A DNA stretch of 13,070 nt from CAWBNS01 sp964445105 (lineage in GTDB: Bacteria > Chlamydiota > Chlamydiia > Chlamydiales > JAJFMA01). The first letter of the stretch is position 1, and every line of letters begins with the position of its first letter. The position numbers and the translations under genes were made by a program. The stretch covers positions 1-13,070 of the forward strand of contig CAYUJS010000052.1 in assembly GCA_964445105.1 (NCBI GenBank). The letters are read 5' to 3'. Shown here piece by piece: positions 1-6,240 of the stretch. The notes under the pieces are model-generated. The model worked only from the letters and a program-made list of their open reading frames with translations, did not search any database and had not been told where the DNA came from.

Positions 1-85
1 AGCGGTACAAGAGTTTCCCTGTCAGTTCGCTGTCCTGGCCTATTACGACCTCGTCAATGCTCTCTTGCTAGCTGCACAGCAATAA
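1..85 (+). CDS. C-terminal end of a protein cut by the window edge; possibly an ABC substrate-binding protein
   Basis: In the frame starting at position 2, 27 codons run without a stop to TAA at 83-85, immediately followed by TGA. They read AVQEFPCQFAVLAYYDL and then NALLLAAQQ after one Val. The beginning lines up with the end of the broken binding-protein gene near 6376-6437 (AIQKFPLPFVVAAF). The shared pattern is A-(V/I)-Q-(E/K)-F-P-x-x-F-x-V-x-A-(Y/F), and many DNA differences fall at third codon positions, as in diverged coding copies. Ends of this kind suit FecB/BtuF-like periplasmic binding proteins, but 27 residues cannot prove the family. The minus strand is also open here for a stretch. 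I prefer the plus reading because of the match to the remnant beside the permease. Confidence 0.4.
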   Translation, partial: AVQEFPCQFAVLAYYDLVNALLLAAQQ

Positions 86-114
86 TGAGCTTCAAAAGCC
101 GGGACCACGGTATA

Positions 115-149
115 GAAAAAGCCGCCAGCAGCATAAAGCTGTTGGCGGC
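115..149 (-). terminator. Probable rho-independent terminator, minus strand
   Basis: The arms at 121-132 and 138-149 form a 12-bp GC-rich stem with one wobble position around the loop ATAAA. Five A residues at 116-120 on the plus strand become a U-tract directly after the stem in minus-strand RNA. No T-tract follows on the plus strand, so the signal points leftward. It would end transcripts coming from the 96-aa gene, about 170 bp after that gene's stop. It could also help the convergent plus-strand gene that ends at 85. Confidence 0.6.
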
Positions 150-270
150 CGCGCCACAAAATAGCCTGATCCCCGCGTTCATGTAACTGGTAACTGGCGT
201 TACTCAGAGATCAGAAACTCTTTTTGGTAGCACCAAGGCGCTGAGTCACCAGGAAGGTGGACCAGCCTAA

Positions 271-306
271 ACCTTAAACGGCCGCCAATCAGCGGCCGTT
301 TAAGGT
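271..306 (-). terminator. Perfect 15-bp hairpin just after the 96-aa gene, probable bidirectional terminator
   Basis: The arms 271-285 and 292-306 are perfect reverse complements (15 bp) around a 6-base loop. The stem has a GC core (CGGCCGC) and outer AAA/TTT segments. It begins 13 bases beyond the stop codon of the minus-strand gene ending at 319. There is no clean T-run on either side, only GTTTAAGGTTTAG on the minus strand, so it is a terminator-like structure rather than a textbook one. Lying between convergent genes, it may work in both directions. Confidence 0.55.
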
Positions 307-318
307 ACTCACAACCTG

Positions 319-609
319 TTACTGAGTAGGAAATGCATCGTTAGCGACGATATACTTATGAAAATTTTCTTCAAGTTCTTTGCTTATTTCGGACAAGTCC
401 GTTGCAATAAGACGCCTCGCTTTCTCCATCCTCTCGCTATCGGCATGGGTACTTTTGAAATCTCTCTTAGAAGGCTCGGTCTTTGCGAAAAAAGCGAGCC
501 GGCTAGCCGTAGCTACTTTCTGGCTACTTCTTCGAGAAACTGTTGCGTAAAAAGATCTTCCTACCGCTGAACAAGTGGGATTGGATAATGTTCTGAGAGC
601 TGGGATCAT
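319..609 (-). CDS. Small protein with mitochondrial-presequence-like N-terminus, FHKYIV/NDAFP family copy 1
   Basis: This is a 96-aa protein of unrecognised family. The start ATG at 607-609 is supported by GGAGGT seven bases upstream. Residues 1-44 contain no acidic residue but seven Arg/Lys (R6, R18, R26, R27, K31, R37, K43) and many Ser/Ala/Thr. The stretch GRSFYATVSRR looks like an Arg-x-Phe/Tyr processing site of a mitochondrial matrix presequence. From about residue 58 it becomes a charged amphipathic helix that may form a short coiled coil. It ends ENFHKYIVANDAFPTQ, which nearly repeats the end of the 105-aa protein at 5347-5664. The 262 bp upstream hold its leader and no other gene that I can support; AT-rich TATTAT lies near 632-637 on the minus strand as a weak -10 candidate. 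A 15-bp hairpin follows its stop. Mitochondrial import, secretion and function are all inferred; a charged bacterial protein with a chance leader remains possible. Confidence 0.72.
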   Translation of the reverse strand: MIPALRTLSNPTCSAVGRSFYATVSRRSSQKVATASRLAFFAKTEPSKRDFKSTHADSERMEKARRLIATDLSEISKELEENFHKYIVANDAFPTQ

Positions 610-871
610 AATTAAACCTCCATAAAAAAATAATACGTTGCATGCTCAAGTTTTGCTTAATTTTCTCTATGTGTGGTCTAAGCTCCCTTCCAAAGGGTAA
701 CCACCAGAGCGTCCATCAGAATTGTAGGCGTATTTGGGTTTTATTTCCACGCTTCTTTTTTCTTGCGGTTAGTTTGATAGCGACCCACATAATAAGCAGG
801 GTGGCTTATCATGAGGCTTCGCTCCTCAATGAGGTTCAAAAGACCATCAAAAGTCGCATGACTAGACCCCC

Positions 872-2110
872 TTAAAATCCTGGTGCTTCCGCCAGTACGA
901 GCGTCCTTTCGTAAGAATCCCACTTGGTTCGGCAGCTTTCGTTACCAATTTGCGTCTTACGCACCAGCTGCGAATCAGGTATTGACTCTATAGTCTGAAG
1001 ATGGTTGTTCTTTATTAAAGCATCAATAAAACTACTAGTGAAAAAATTCTGGTAAAGTATCCATTTTCCTTCTACTTTTTTCTCTAGTGTAATCAACCCA
1101 CTCTTTACTAGTAGCCTGTAGCCGTTCTGTCTGCCAACTCTTTCCGCTTCTTCATTAAAAAGTGTATAATTGAATATAAATATGTCACCTGGTTTGAGGA
1201 GGCCTCCCAAAATCTTGAAAAAATCCGGGATAGTTTTTGGGTCAACAGCCGACAGAAAGCGTAAGGCAATGATAATTTTAGGCTTCTCTCGATGAGTTGG
1301 GATTAGATCATGCAAAGCAAGGTTCGCAGGTTTATTGATAAATTCGAGGTTGGCTATCTGGGCGACGTGTGTATTGAAGCACTGTCCCGCGATGATACCT
1401 GAGCGAAAAACTTCTATTGCTTTGTATTCGAATGGTATGAAATTTTCTTTGAACCATAGATGATGGAAAAGAAAAGCGTCGTTTTGGCAATAACCGCCTA
1501 TCTCGATAATCGAAGGCTTAGCGGAAGGAAAGTATGATTTTGCTATATTGGGGACAAGCTTCGCGGTCACAAAAGCAGCTACAGAGGAGTATCGATTTGA
1601 GAATCCTGCCAACGCCTCCAGATCTGTCACGTCCTCTTTTGTTAAAAGCAGATTGTTTACCACAAGCTCTGGACAACCAAATGATTTTCTGACTAATGTT
1701 TTTAAAACGTTATTAAAAAAAGCACGCAGGAGATCTGTCTGGTGTCCGGCCTTAAAATCAAGCTTTTCATACTCGCTTTGGAAGGCAGGCTTGATATCGT
1801 CCGGTATCGCGTTCAGATAAATTAAAGCCATCTTCCGCCAAAAATTTTCTAAGGAGCCTGTATGTTCGTAGTGCGCTGCGAGTGGGGTGGGAGCTAGCTC
1901 CTCTGTGCTAAACAATCGCCTAACTTCTGTTACAGTAGCTGGGCAACGAAGTGCCCCGCTAACTGTTAAAGTGTCGCGCCTCCCGCCCGCTGCTATGATG
2001 CTAAAAGGACGGATCCCACAAACTAAGGTACTTGGCGCGCTTAGAAGCCTAGGGGTTTGTAATCTTGTCTTGAACGATGCAAAATTAGTTAATAATTTAC
2101 AAAAAATCAT
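872..2110 (-). CDS. Methyltransferase-like protein (class I SAM fold, degenerate) with mitochondrial-presequence-like leader
   Basis: This is a 412-aa protein. The ATG at 2108-2110 has AAGGAG at a good distance (AAAAAGGAGTGAATA before ATG). Residues 1-45 have no acidic residue and seven Arg/Lys. Two stretches look like presequence processing sites, GIRPFSIIAA (about 32-41) and VRRLFSTEE (about 63-71). The body suggests a Rossmann-type methyltransferase. IIEIGGY (201-207) resembles motif I, KAIEVF (230-235) the acidic end of strand 2, IIIALRFLSAVD (279-290) motif III, and GGLLKPGDIFIF (302-313) the LxPGG strand-helix junction. Motif I lacks the usual GxGxG loop, so SAM binding is doubtful; it may be an inactive or unusual family member. 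The substrate is unknown. The gene looks AT-richer than the ABC genes by eye, which would fit acquired DNA. Upstream (2111-2283) are only an imperfect palindrome and AT-rich leader. Confidence 0.62.
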   Translation of the reverse strand: MIFCKLLTNFASFKTRLQTPRLLSAPSTLVCGIRPFSIIAAGGRRDTLTVSGALRCPATVTEVRRLFSTEELAPTPLAAHYEHTGSLENFWRKMALIYLNAIPDDIKPAFQSEYEKLDFKAGHQTDLLRAFFNNVLKTLVRKSFGCPELVVNNLLLTKEDVTDLEALAGFSNRYSSVAAFVTAKLVPNIAKSYFPSAKPSIIEIGGYCQNDAFLFHHLWFKENFIPFEYKAIEVFRSGIIAGQCFNTHVAQIANLEFINKPANLALHDLIPTHREKPKIIIALRFLSAVDPKTIPDFFKILGGLLKPGDIFIFNYTLFNEEAERVGRQNGYRLLVKSGLITLEKKVEGKWILYQNFFTSSFIDALIKNNHLQTIESIPDSQLVRKTQIGNESCRTKWDSYERTLVLAEAPGF

Positions 2111-2189
2111 TATTCACTCCTTTTTCAAAGCATGGTAACAAAATTAAGATATTCACGCAACAAAATTCACTTCAAATACTAGTTCTTTA

Positions 2190-2205
2190 CTAAGCGATCA
2201 CTTAG
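2190..2205. promoter_or_regulatory. Imperfect 16-bp palindrome upstream of the methyltransferase-like gene
   Basis: CTAAGCGATCACTTAG matches its own reverse complement at 14 of 16 positions. It lies about 80 bp before the ATG at 2110, where an operator could sit. The rest of 2111-2283 shows no gene on the minus strand, only AT-rich leader and the Shine-Dalgarno sequence. No regulator is recognisable, and a chance palindrome cannot be excluded. Confidence 0.22.
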
Positions 2206-2283
2206 CGCTCTAAGGCACTGACATTAAGAGAATGACCCGATTGGCGAGGACCGAGGAGTCGCGCCCTGGAGGAATTAGTAAAA

Positions 2284-2517
2284 ATGACTAAAAATTGCTT
2301 GGCTTACTCCGCTCAAACCAAAGCTAAGCGCTTAAATCCCTCGGATCCAATCCTATTTGGATGTTTTGTAGGCACACCCGTCGCTTTTCCTGGTTTGCGC
2401 ATGTCGGAGCGACGAGCTGCTTTTGGCTCAAGGCAGGGAGCTAAATTGGTCGTTGACCATGTGCCCCCTACCTGCTTGAACGGTTATCATCTTTTAAAAA
2501 AATTGACTTTAGGATAA
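2284..2517 (+). CDS. Uncertain 77-aa frame with a DHVPP motif, possible gene fragment
   Basis: The frame starts at ATG 2284 with GGAGGA about 11 bases upstream. It contains FVGTPVAFPGLRMSERRAAF and, a few residues later, LVVDHVPPTCLNG, which read more like real protein than like a random frame. A DHxPP sequence resembles the start of some HNH-type metal-binding sites, but the second half of such a domain is absent. The last nine codons overlap the 3' end of the LRR gene on the opposite strand (2487-2517), so the frame may be a fragment truncated at that junction. The opposite strand is also fairly open here. I do not recognise a family. If it is not a gene, 2111-2486 is a 376-bp intergenic region with nothing else visible beyond the palindrome. 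Confidence 0.25.
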   Translation: MTKNCLAYSAQTKAKRLNPSDPILFGCFVGTPVAFPGLRMSERRAAFGSRQGAKLVVDHVPPTCLNGYHLLKKLTLG

Positions 2518-5285
2518 AAAATCCTAACTCCCTGCAGCCCACTGTCGGTGATCTGCTCGCACCCTCTCAGGTTAACAGAGGAGAGGTTGGGGCAGCTTTG
2601 GGACAATCCCTGCAGTCCAACATCGGTGATTTCGTCACAGTCGCTCAGGTCAACAGAGGAGAGGTTCGGACAGCTTTGGGCCAATCTCTGCAGCCCGCTG
2701 TCGGTGATTTTTTTACAGCTGCTCAGGTCAATAGAGGAAAGATTCGGGCAGCCATGAGCCAACGCGTACAGCTCTCTGTCGGTGATTTCGTCGCAGAAAC
2801 TCAGGTCAACAGACGAGAGGTTCAGACAGCTTTGGGCCAGTTCCTCCAGTCCGCTGCCGGTGATTTCTTTGCAACCGCGCAGCCCAATAGAGGAGAGGTT
2901 CGGGCAGCCCTGAGCCAACGCGCGCAGCCCGCTGTCGGTGATTTCATCGCAGAAACTCAGGTCAACAGACGAGAGGTTCGGGCAGCCCTGAGCCAACGCG
3001 TGCAGCCCGCTGTCGGTGATTTTTTTGCACCAAGTGAGACTAACAGAGGAGAGGTTGGGGCAATTTTGAGCCAACACTTGCAGCCTTCTGTCGGTAATTT
3101 GAGCGCACCAAGTCAGATTAATAGAGGAGAAGTTGGGGCAATTTTTAGCCAATGCCTGCAGCCCTTTGCCGGTGATTTCAGTGCACCAAGTCAGGTTAAC
3201 AAATGAGAGGTTCGGGCAGCTTTGTGACAATCCCTGCAGCCCGATATCGGTGATTTTTTTACAGCTACTCAGGTCAATAGAAGAGAGGTTGGGCCAGTCT
3301 TTTACCAATGCCTGCACTCCGCTGTCGGTGATTTGATCGCACCCTCTCAGGTTAACAGAGGAGAGGTTAGGACAGCACTTTGCTACGCCTTTTAGACTTG
3401 CGCCGGTGATTTTTTTGCAGAAACTCAGGTCAATAGAGGAGAGGTTAGGGCAATTTATAGCCAATGCCTGCAGCCCTCTTTCGGTGATTTGATCGCACCC
3501 GCTAAGGTCAATAGAAAAGAGATTGGTGCAGCTTTGGGCCAATCCCTGCAGCCCTCTGTCGGTGATTTTTCTGCAACCGCGCAGGTCAACAGAAGAGAGA
3601 TTGGGACAGCTTTGAGCCAATCCCTGCAGCCCTCTGTCGGTGATTTTTTTGCAACCGCGCAGGTTAACAACAGAGGAGAAGTTGGAATAGCGTTTTGTTA
3701 AGCTCTTTAGACCTACGTCGGTGATTTTTTTGCAGATGCTCAGGTCAACAGAAGAGAGCTTGGGGCAGCTTTGGGCCAATACCTGCAGCCAGCTGTCGGT
3801 GATTTGATCGCACCCGCTCAGGCCAACAGAGGAAAGGTTGGGACAGCTTTGGGCCAACGCCTGCAGCCCGATATCGGTGATTTCGTCGCAATCGCTCAGG
3901 TTGACAACGGAAAGGTTGGGGCAATTTCTAGCCAACGCCTGCAGTCCTTTATCCGTGATTTGAGTGCACCCGCGCAGCTTAACAGAGGAGAGGTTAGGGC
4001 AATTTCTAGCCAATGCCTGCAGTCCGTTATCGGTGATCTGCTTGCACCCACTTAGGTTAACAGAGGAGAGGTTGGGGCAGCTTTGGGACAATCCCTGCAG
4101 CCCGCTATCGCTGATTCGAGCGCAGTAACTCAGATCAACAGAGGTGAGGGGGCATTTTTGAGCTAAGGCTTGTAGCCCGCTGTCGCTGATTTTGAAGCCC
4201 CAGCCGCCCAGGTCAACAGAGGTTAGGTTCGGGCAATTGCTAGCCAATGTCTGCAGCCCGCTGTCGGTGATTTTTTCGCAACCGCGCAGCTTAACAGAGA
4301 AGAGGTTGGGGCAACTTTGGGCCAATGCCTCCAACCCACTGTCGGTAATTTTTTTGCAACCGCTCAGGTCAACAGAGGAGAGGTTGGGGCAACCCGCTGC
4401 CAAGACCTGTAGGCTTGCGTCGGTGATGTCGCAGCCGCTCAGGTTAACAACCGAAAGGTTGGGACAATCCACTGCTAATCGCTCTAGGCCTATGTCAGTG
4501 ATTTTGTCGCAGCCGCTCAGATCGACAGAGGATAGGTTGGAACAGCGTTTTGCTAACCCTTTTAGGCCTATGTCAGTGATTTTGTCGCAGCCGCTCAGAT
4601 CAACAGAGGAAAGGTTGGGACAGCGTTTTGCTAAACCTTTTAGGCCTGCGTCGGTGACTTTTTTGCAGCCGCTCAGGTTGACAGTCGAAAGGTTGGGACA
4701 GCGTTTTGCTAACCCCTTTAGGCCTACGTCGGTGATTTCGTCGCAGTCGCGCAGGTCAACAGCAGAGGAGAGATTCGGGCAGCTTTGGGCCAATCCCTGC
4801 AGCCCGCTGTCGGTGGTTTTGTTGCAGCTGCTAAGGTTGACAATGGAGAGGTTGGGCCAGTCTTTTGCCAATGCCTGCAGCCCACTGTCGGTAATTTTGT
4901 TGCAGCCACGCAGGTTAACAGAGGAGAGATTGGGGCAGCGTTTTGCTAAACCCTTTACGCCTACATCGGTGATTTTGTTGCAACTGCTCAGGTTGACAAC
5001 GGAGAGGTTGGGACAGCGTTTTGCTAACCCATGTAACCCTGTGTCGGTGATTTTGTTGCAGCTTTGCAGGCTGATAAAGGAGAGGTCGTGCCAGTTTTTT
5101 GCCAAGACTAGCAAGCTGGCGTCGGTGGTATCTCTCCCCAAGGACAAACTAGAGGGCTTAGGGCAGCCTTGCGCCTGTACGACTGGCTCATTCCACGAAG
5201 AAGATGACGACGAACTCTGAGAAGCAGGTAATGGAAGCGGCGAGTTGCCATTCAGAGATAATCTAGATAGAGAAACAGAATGCAT
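2487..5285 (-). CDS. Large cysteine-containing leucine-rich-repeat protein (AMN1/FBXL-type LRR), candidate effector
   Basis: This is a 932-aa protein. Residues 1-57 are low-complexity and Ser/Pro-rich with a run of seven serines, and show no convincing F-box. Residues 58-916 are 33 consecutive repeats, mostly 26 aa, with consensus LQxLAQxCPNLSSV followed by xLSxCxxITDxG. This is the LRR_CC type known from eukaryotic F-box/LRR ubiquitin-ligase subunits and AMN1, and seen in some protist symbionts. A degenerate 34th half-repeat (LQGVRIFYPKVNF) closes the protein. Such arrays fold into a curved solenoid that binds proteins. The ATG is preceded by AAAGGTG. There is no signal peptide or membrane segment, so a cytoplasmic or injected protein is likely. 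It lies 61 bp after the 105-aa gene on the same strand and may share its transcript. A role in host protein binding or ubiquitination is inference. Confidence 0.85.
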   Translation of the reverse strand: MHSVSLSRLSLNGNSPLPLPASQSSSSSSSWNEPVVQAQGCPKPSSLSLGRDTTDASLLVLAKNWHDLSFISLQSCNKITDTGLHGLAKRCPNLSVVNLSSCNKITDVGVKGLAKRCPNLSSVNLRGCNKITDSGLQALAKDWPNLSIVNLSSCNKTTDSGLQGLAQSCPNLSSAVDLRDCDEITDVGLKGLAKRCPNLSTVNLSGCKKVTDAGLKGLAKRCPNLSSVDLSGCDKITDIGLKGLAKRCSNLSSVDLSGCDKITDIGLERLAVDCPNLSVVNLSGCDITDASLQVLAAGCPNLSSVDLSGCKKITDSGLEALAQSCPNLFSVKLRGCEKITDSGLQTLASNCPNLTSVDLGGWGFKISDSGLQALAQKCPLTSVDLSYCARISDSGLQGLSQSCPNLSSVNLSGCKQITDNGLQALARNCPNLSSVKLRGCTQITDKGLQALARNCPNLSVVNLSDCDEITDIGLQALAQSCPNLSSVGLSGCDQITDSWLQVLAQSCPKLSSVDLSICKKITDVGLKSLTKRYSNFSSVVNLRGCKKITDRGLQGLAQSCPNLSSVDLRGCRKITDRGLQGLAQSCTNLFSIDLSGCDQITERGLQALAINCPNLSSIDLSFCKKITGASLKGVAKCCPNLSSVNLRGCDQITDSGVQALVKDWPNLSSIDLSSCKKITDIGLQGLSQSCPNLSFVNLTWCTEITGKGLQALAKNCPNFSSINLTWCAQITDRRLQVLAQNCPNLSSVSLTWCKKITDSGLHALAQGCPNLSSVDLSFCDEITDSGLRALAQGCPNLSSIGLRGCKEITGSGLEELAQSCLNLSSVDLSFCDEITDRELYALAHGCPNLSSIDLSSCKKITDSGLQRLAQSCPNLSSVDLSDCDEITDVGLQGLSQSCPNLSSVNLRGCEQITDSGLQGVRIFYPKVNFFKR
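2538..5114 (-). repeat. 33 tandem 75-81-bp LRR-coding units
   Basis: The units encode residues 58-916 of the LRR protein. Most are 78 bp; five differ by one codon (four longer or shorter pairs sum to a net gain of one codon). Some neighbours are almost identical in DNA. The units around 4497-4650 (both ending SGCDKITDIG) and those around 2900-3015 are examples. This suggests recent unit duplication or homogenisation within the gene. The repeats are coding, contiguous and without spacers. Confidence 0.9.
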
Positions 5286-5303
5286 ACTACACCTTTATAA
5301 ATG

Positions 5304-5321
5304 GTCAACCGAAAGGCTGAC
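5304..5321 (-). promoter_or_regulatory. Small hairpin in the 61-bp gap before the LRR gene
   Basis: Arms 5304-5310 and 5315-5321 pair as a 7-bp stem, complete in minus-strand RNA if one G-U pair is allowed, with a 4-base loop. It ends about 18 bases before the LRR start codon, just upstream of the AAAGGTG ribosome-binding site. On the plus strand it has a GAAA loop and is followed by ATTTTT. It could attenuate or tune expression between the 105-aa gene and the LRR gene, or be chance. Confidence 0.25.
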
Positions 5322-5346
5322 ATTTTTAGGATTTTAACCGCAACCT

Positions 5347-5664
5347 TTATTTAATAGGAAATGCGTCGTTATCAACAATATACTTATGGAAATCCTTCTC
5401 CAGTTTTTTGTCTGTCTCAGCTAAGCTTTTCTCAATTAAAAGCTTAACCTCTTTCTTCCACACTTCTTCAGACGTTTTACAAATGCTCCCATCGCTCTTG
5501 TTAATTTGCGCGTTGTCCATCGACGCACTTTCTTCCGTTTTCGGAAAGAACGACTCGCTTACCGCCTGGGTTTTTGCCACCACCACGGTCGCTGTATGAA
5601 GCGTCCGTCCAGTTGCTTTCCAAAAGGCGAAAAGACCAGGGACAGCTCTGCTAGATGAAATCAT
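5347..5664 (-). CDS. Small protein with presequence-like N-terminus, FHKYIV/NDAFP family copy 2
   Basis: This 105-aa protein is a paralogue of the protein at 319-609. I start it at ATG 5662-5664, which has GGAG (5673-5676, minus strand) eight bases upstream; the in-frame TTG two codons earlier is too close to that site. Residues 1-36 have no acidic residue and four Arg/Lys (R6, K16, R20, K31), with GRTLHTATVVVAK resembling GRSFYATVSRR in the paralogue. The middle is acidic and poorly conserved. Residues about 66-105 form a Lys/Glu-rich helix ending KDFHKYIVDNDAFPIK. The paralogue has ENFHKYIVANDAFPTQ, so the end is the best-conserved part. It is followed 61 bp later by the LRR gene on the same strand, suggesting an operon. 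The family is unrecognised; mitochondrial targeting is inference. Confidence 0.75.
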   Translation of the reverse strand: MISSSRAVPGLFAFWKATGRTLHTATVVVAKTQAVSESFFPKTEESASMDNAQINKSDGSICKTSEEVWKKEVKLLIEKSLAETDKKLEKDFHKYIVDNDAFPIK

Positions 5665-5778
5665 AGTCAAATCTCCGCTTACAACGGATTATCCTTGCGC
5701 CTCTTTTGCTAATGCAGCTCAAGTTGTCTTCGAGCATACAGCCTTACCCACTATAAAATTTACCCCAAAGCGCGGCAC

Positions 5779-6240
5779 CAGAGGGCAAAAGAAATTCGAA
5801 CAAATTTTTAGCACTTTCTCCCTGTAGGCCGAGTTACACGTCGCAGCAGCTTACTTTGTGGCGGCGCCTTTCTTTAGGCTGGTTTCTTTTTGCAAAAGAT
5901 TCAGCGCCATTTTGCGACACGTAGCAAAGTTCCTCGCACCGATGCGATCCCTATACCTGGACCTATCCTGACCAAATGCCACATCTAGCCTCCAGTGCAG
6001 TGAGTTTTCTATGTGCCAATGGCTTCTCACCGCATGGGCGATCTGTTCTGTCTCTTGCCCTAAGCTGGTTATGTAATAGACTGTCTTCTTTTGACACTTC
6101 CCGTTCTGTGTCCTTTCAAGGGATATCCGCGCGACAGTCCTCAGTCCCGCCCAGCCGGTGGGAGAGGGCAGATGCAGAGCCGACAGTGTTGTGCAATTTA
6201 GGGAGCTTTGGTGTCTGTATTTTGCGAAACAGTGGGGCCG
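5779..6240 (-). mobile_element. 3' fragment of an ISAs1-family insertion sequence (truncated transposase)
   Basis: A minus-strand frame without a start runs from 6240 to TAA at 5851-5853 (129 codons). It contains GWAGLRTVARISLERTQNGK, then YYITSLG, then RSHWHIENSLHW (5992-6027), LDVAFGQDRSR and KMALNLLQKETSLKKG. This is the C-terminal part of an ISAs1/H-repeat-type DDE transposase, including the HWxIENSLHW signature region with the catalytic Glu. After the TAA the same frame continues with residues like the normal family end (YREKVLKICSNF), so the stop looks like a secondary mutation. CAGAGGGCAAAAG at 5779-5791 may be the right terminal repeat; that comparison is from memory. The N-terminal half and the left end are missing. 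Similarity fades above about 6200, and the binding-protein remnant begins there. The element is dead on its own. Confidence 0.8.

Noticed and set aside
1..230. Minus-strand open stretch across the left edge (a frame containing QLHERGDQAILWRG)
   Set aside because: It lacks a start with a ribosome-binding site, runs through the strong terminator-like hairpin and conflicts with the plus-strand C-terminus that matches the remnant at 6377-6437.
741..923. Minus-strand 60-codon frame overlapping the end of the methyltransferase-like gene
   Set aside because: It begins inside that gene's coding region, has no ribosome-binding site of its own and shows no recognisable family.
2538..5114. Regular repeat that could be mistaken for a CRISPR or satellite array
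   Set aside because: The units are contiguous, 75-81 bp, coding throughout and without unique spacers.
4192..5220. A 342-codon plus-strand open frame and several shorter ones within 2548-5220
   Set aside because: They are antisense shadows of the LRR gene. Their periodic sequence simply mirrors the 78-bp repeat, and the minus-strand frame has the known LRR consensus and a proper start.
5668..5670. TTG as the start of the 105-aa protein
   Set aside because: It lies only two or three bases from the GGAG site; the ATG two codons later has proper spacing and gives the Met-Ile start shared with the paralogue.
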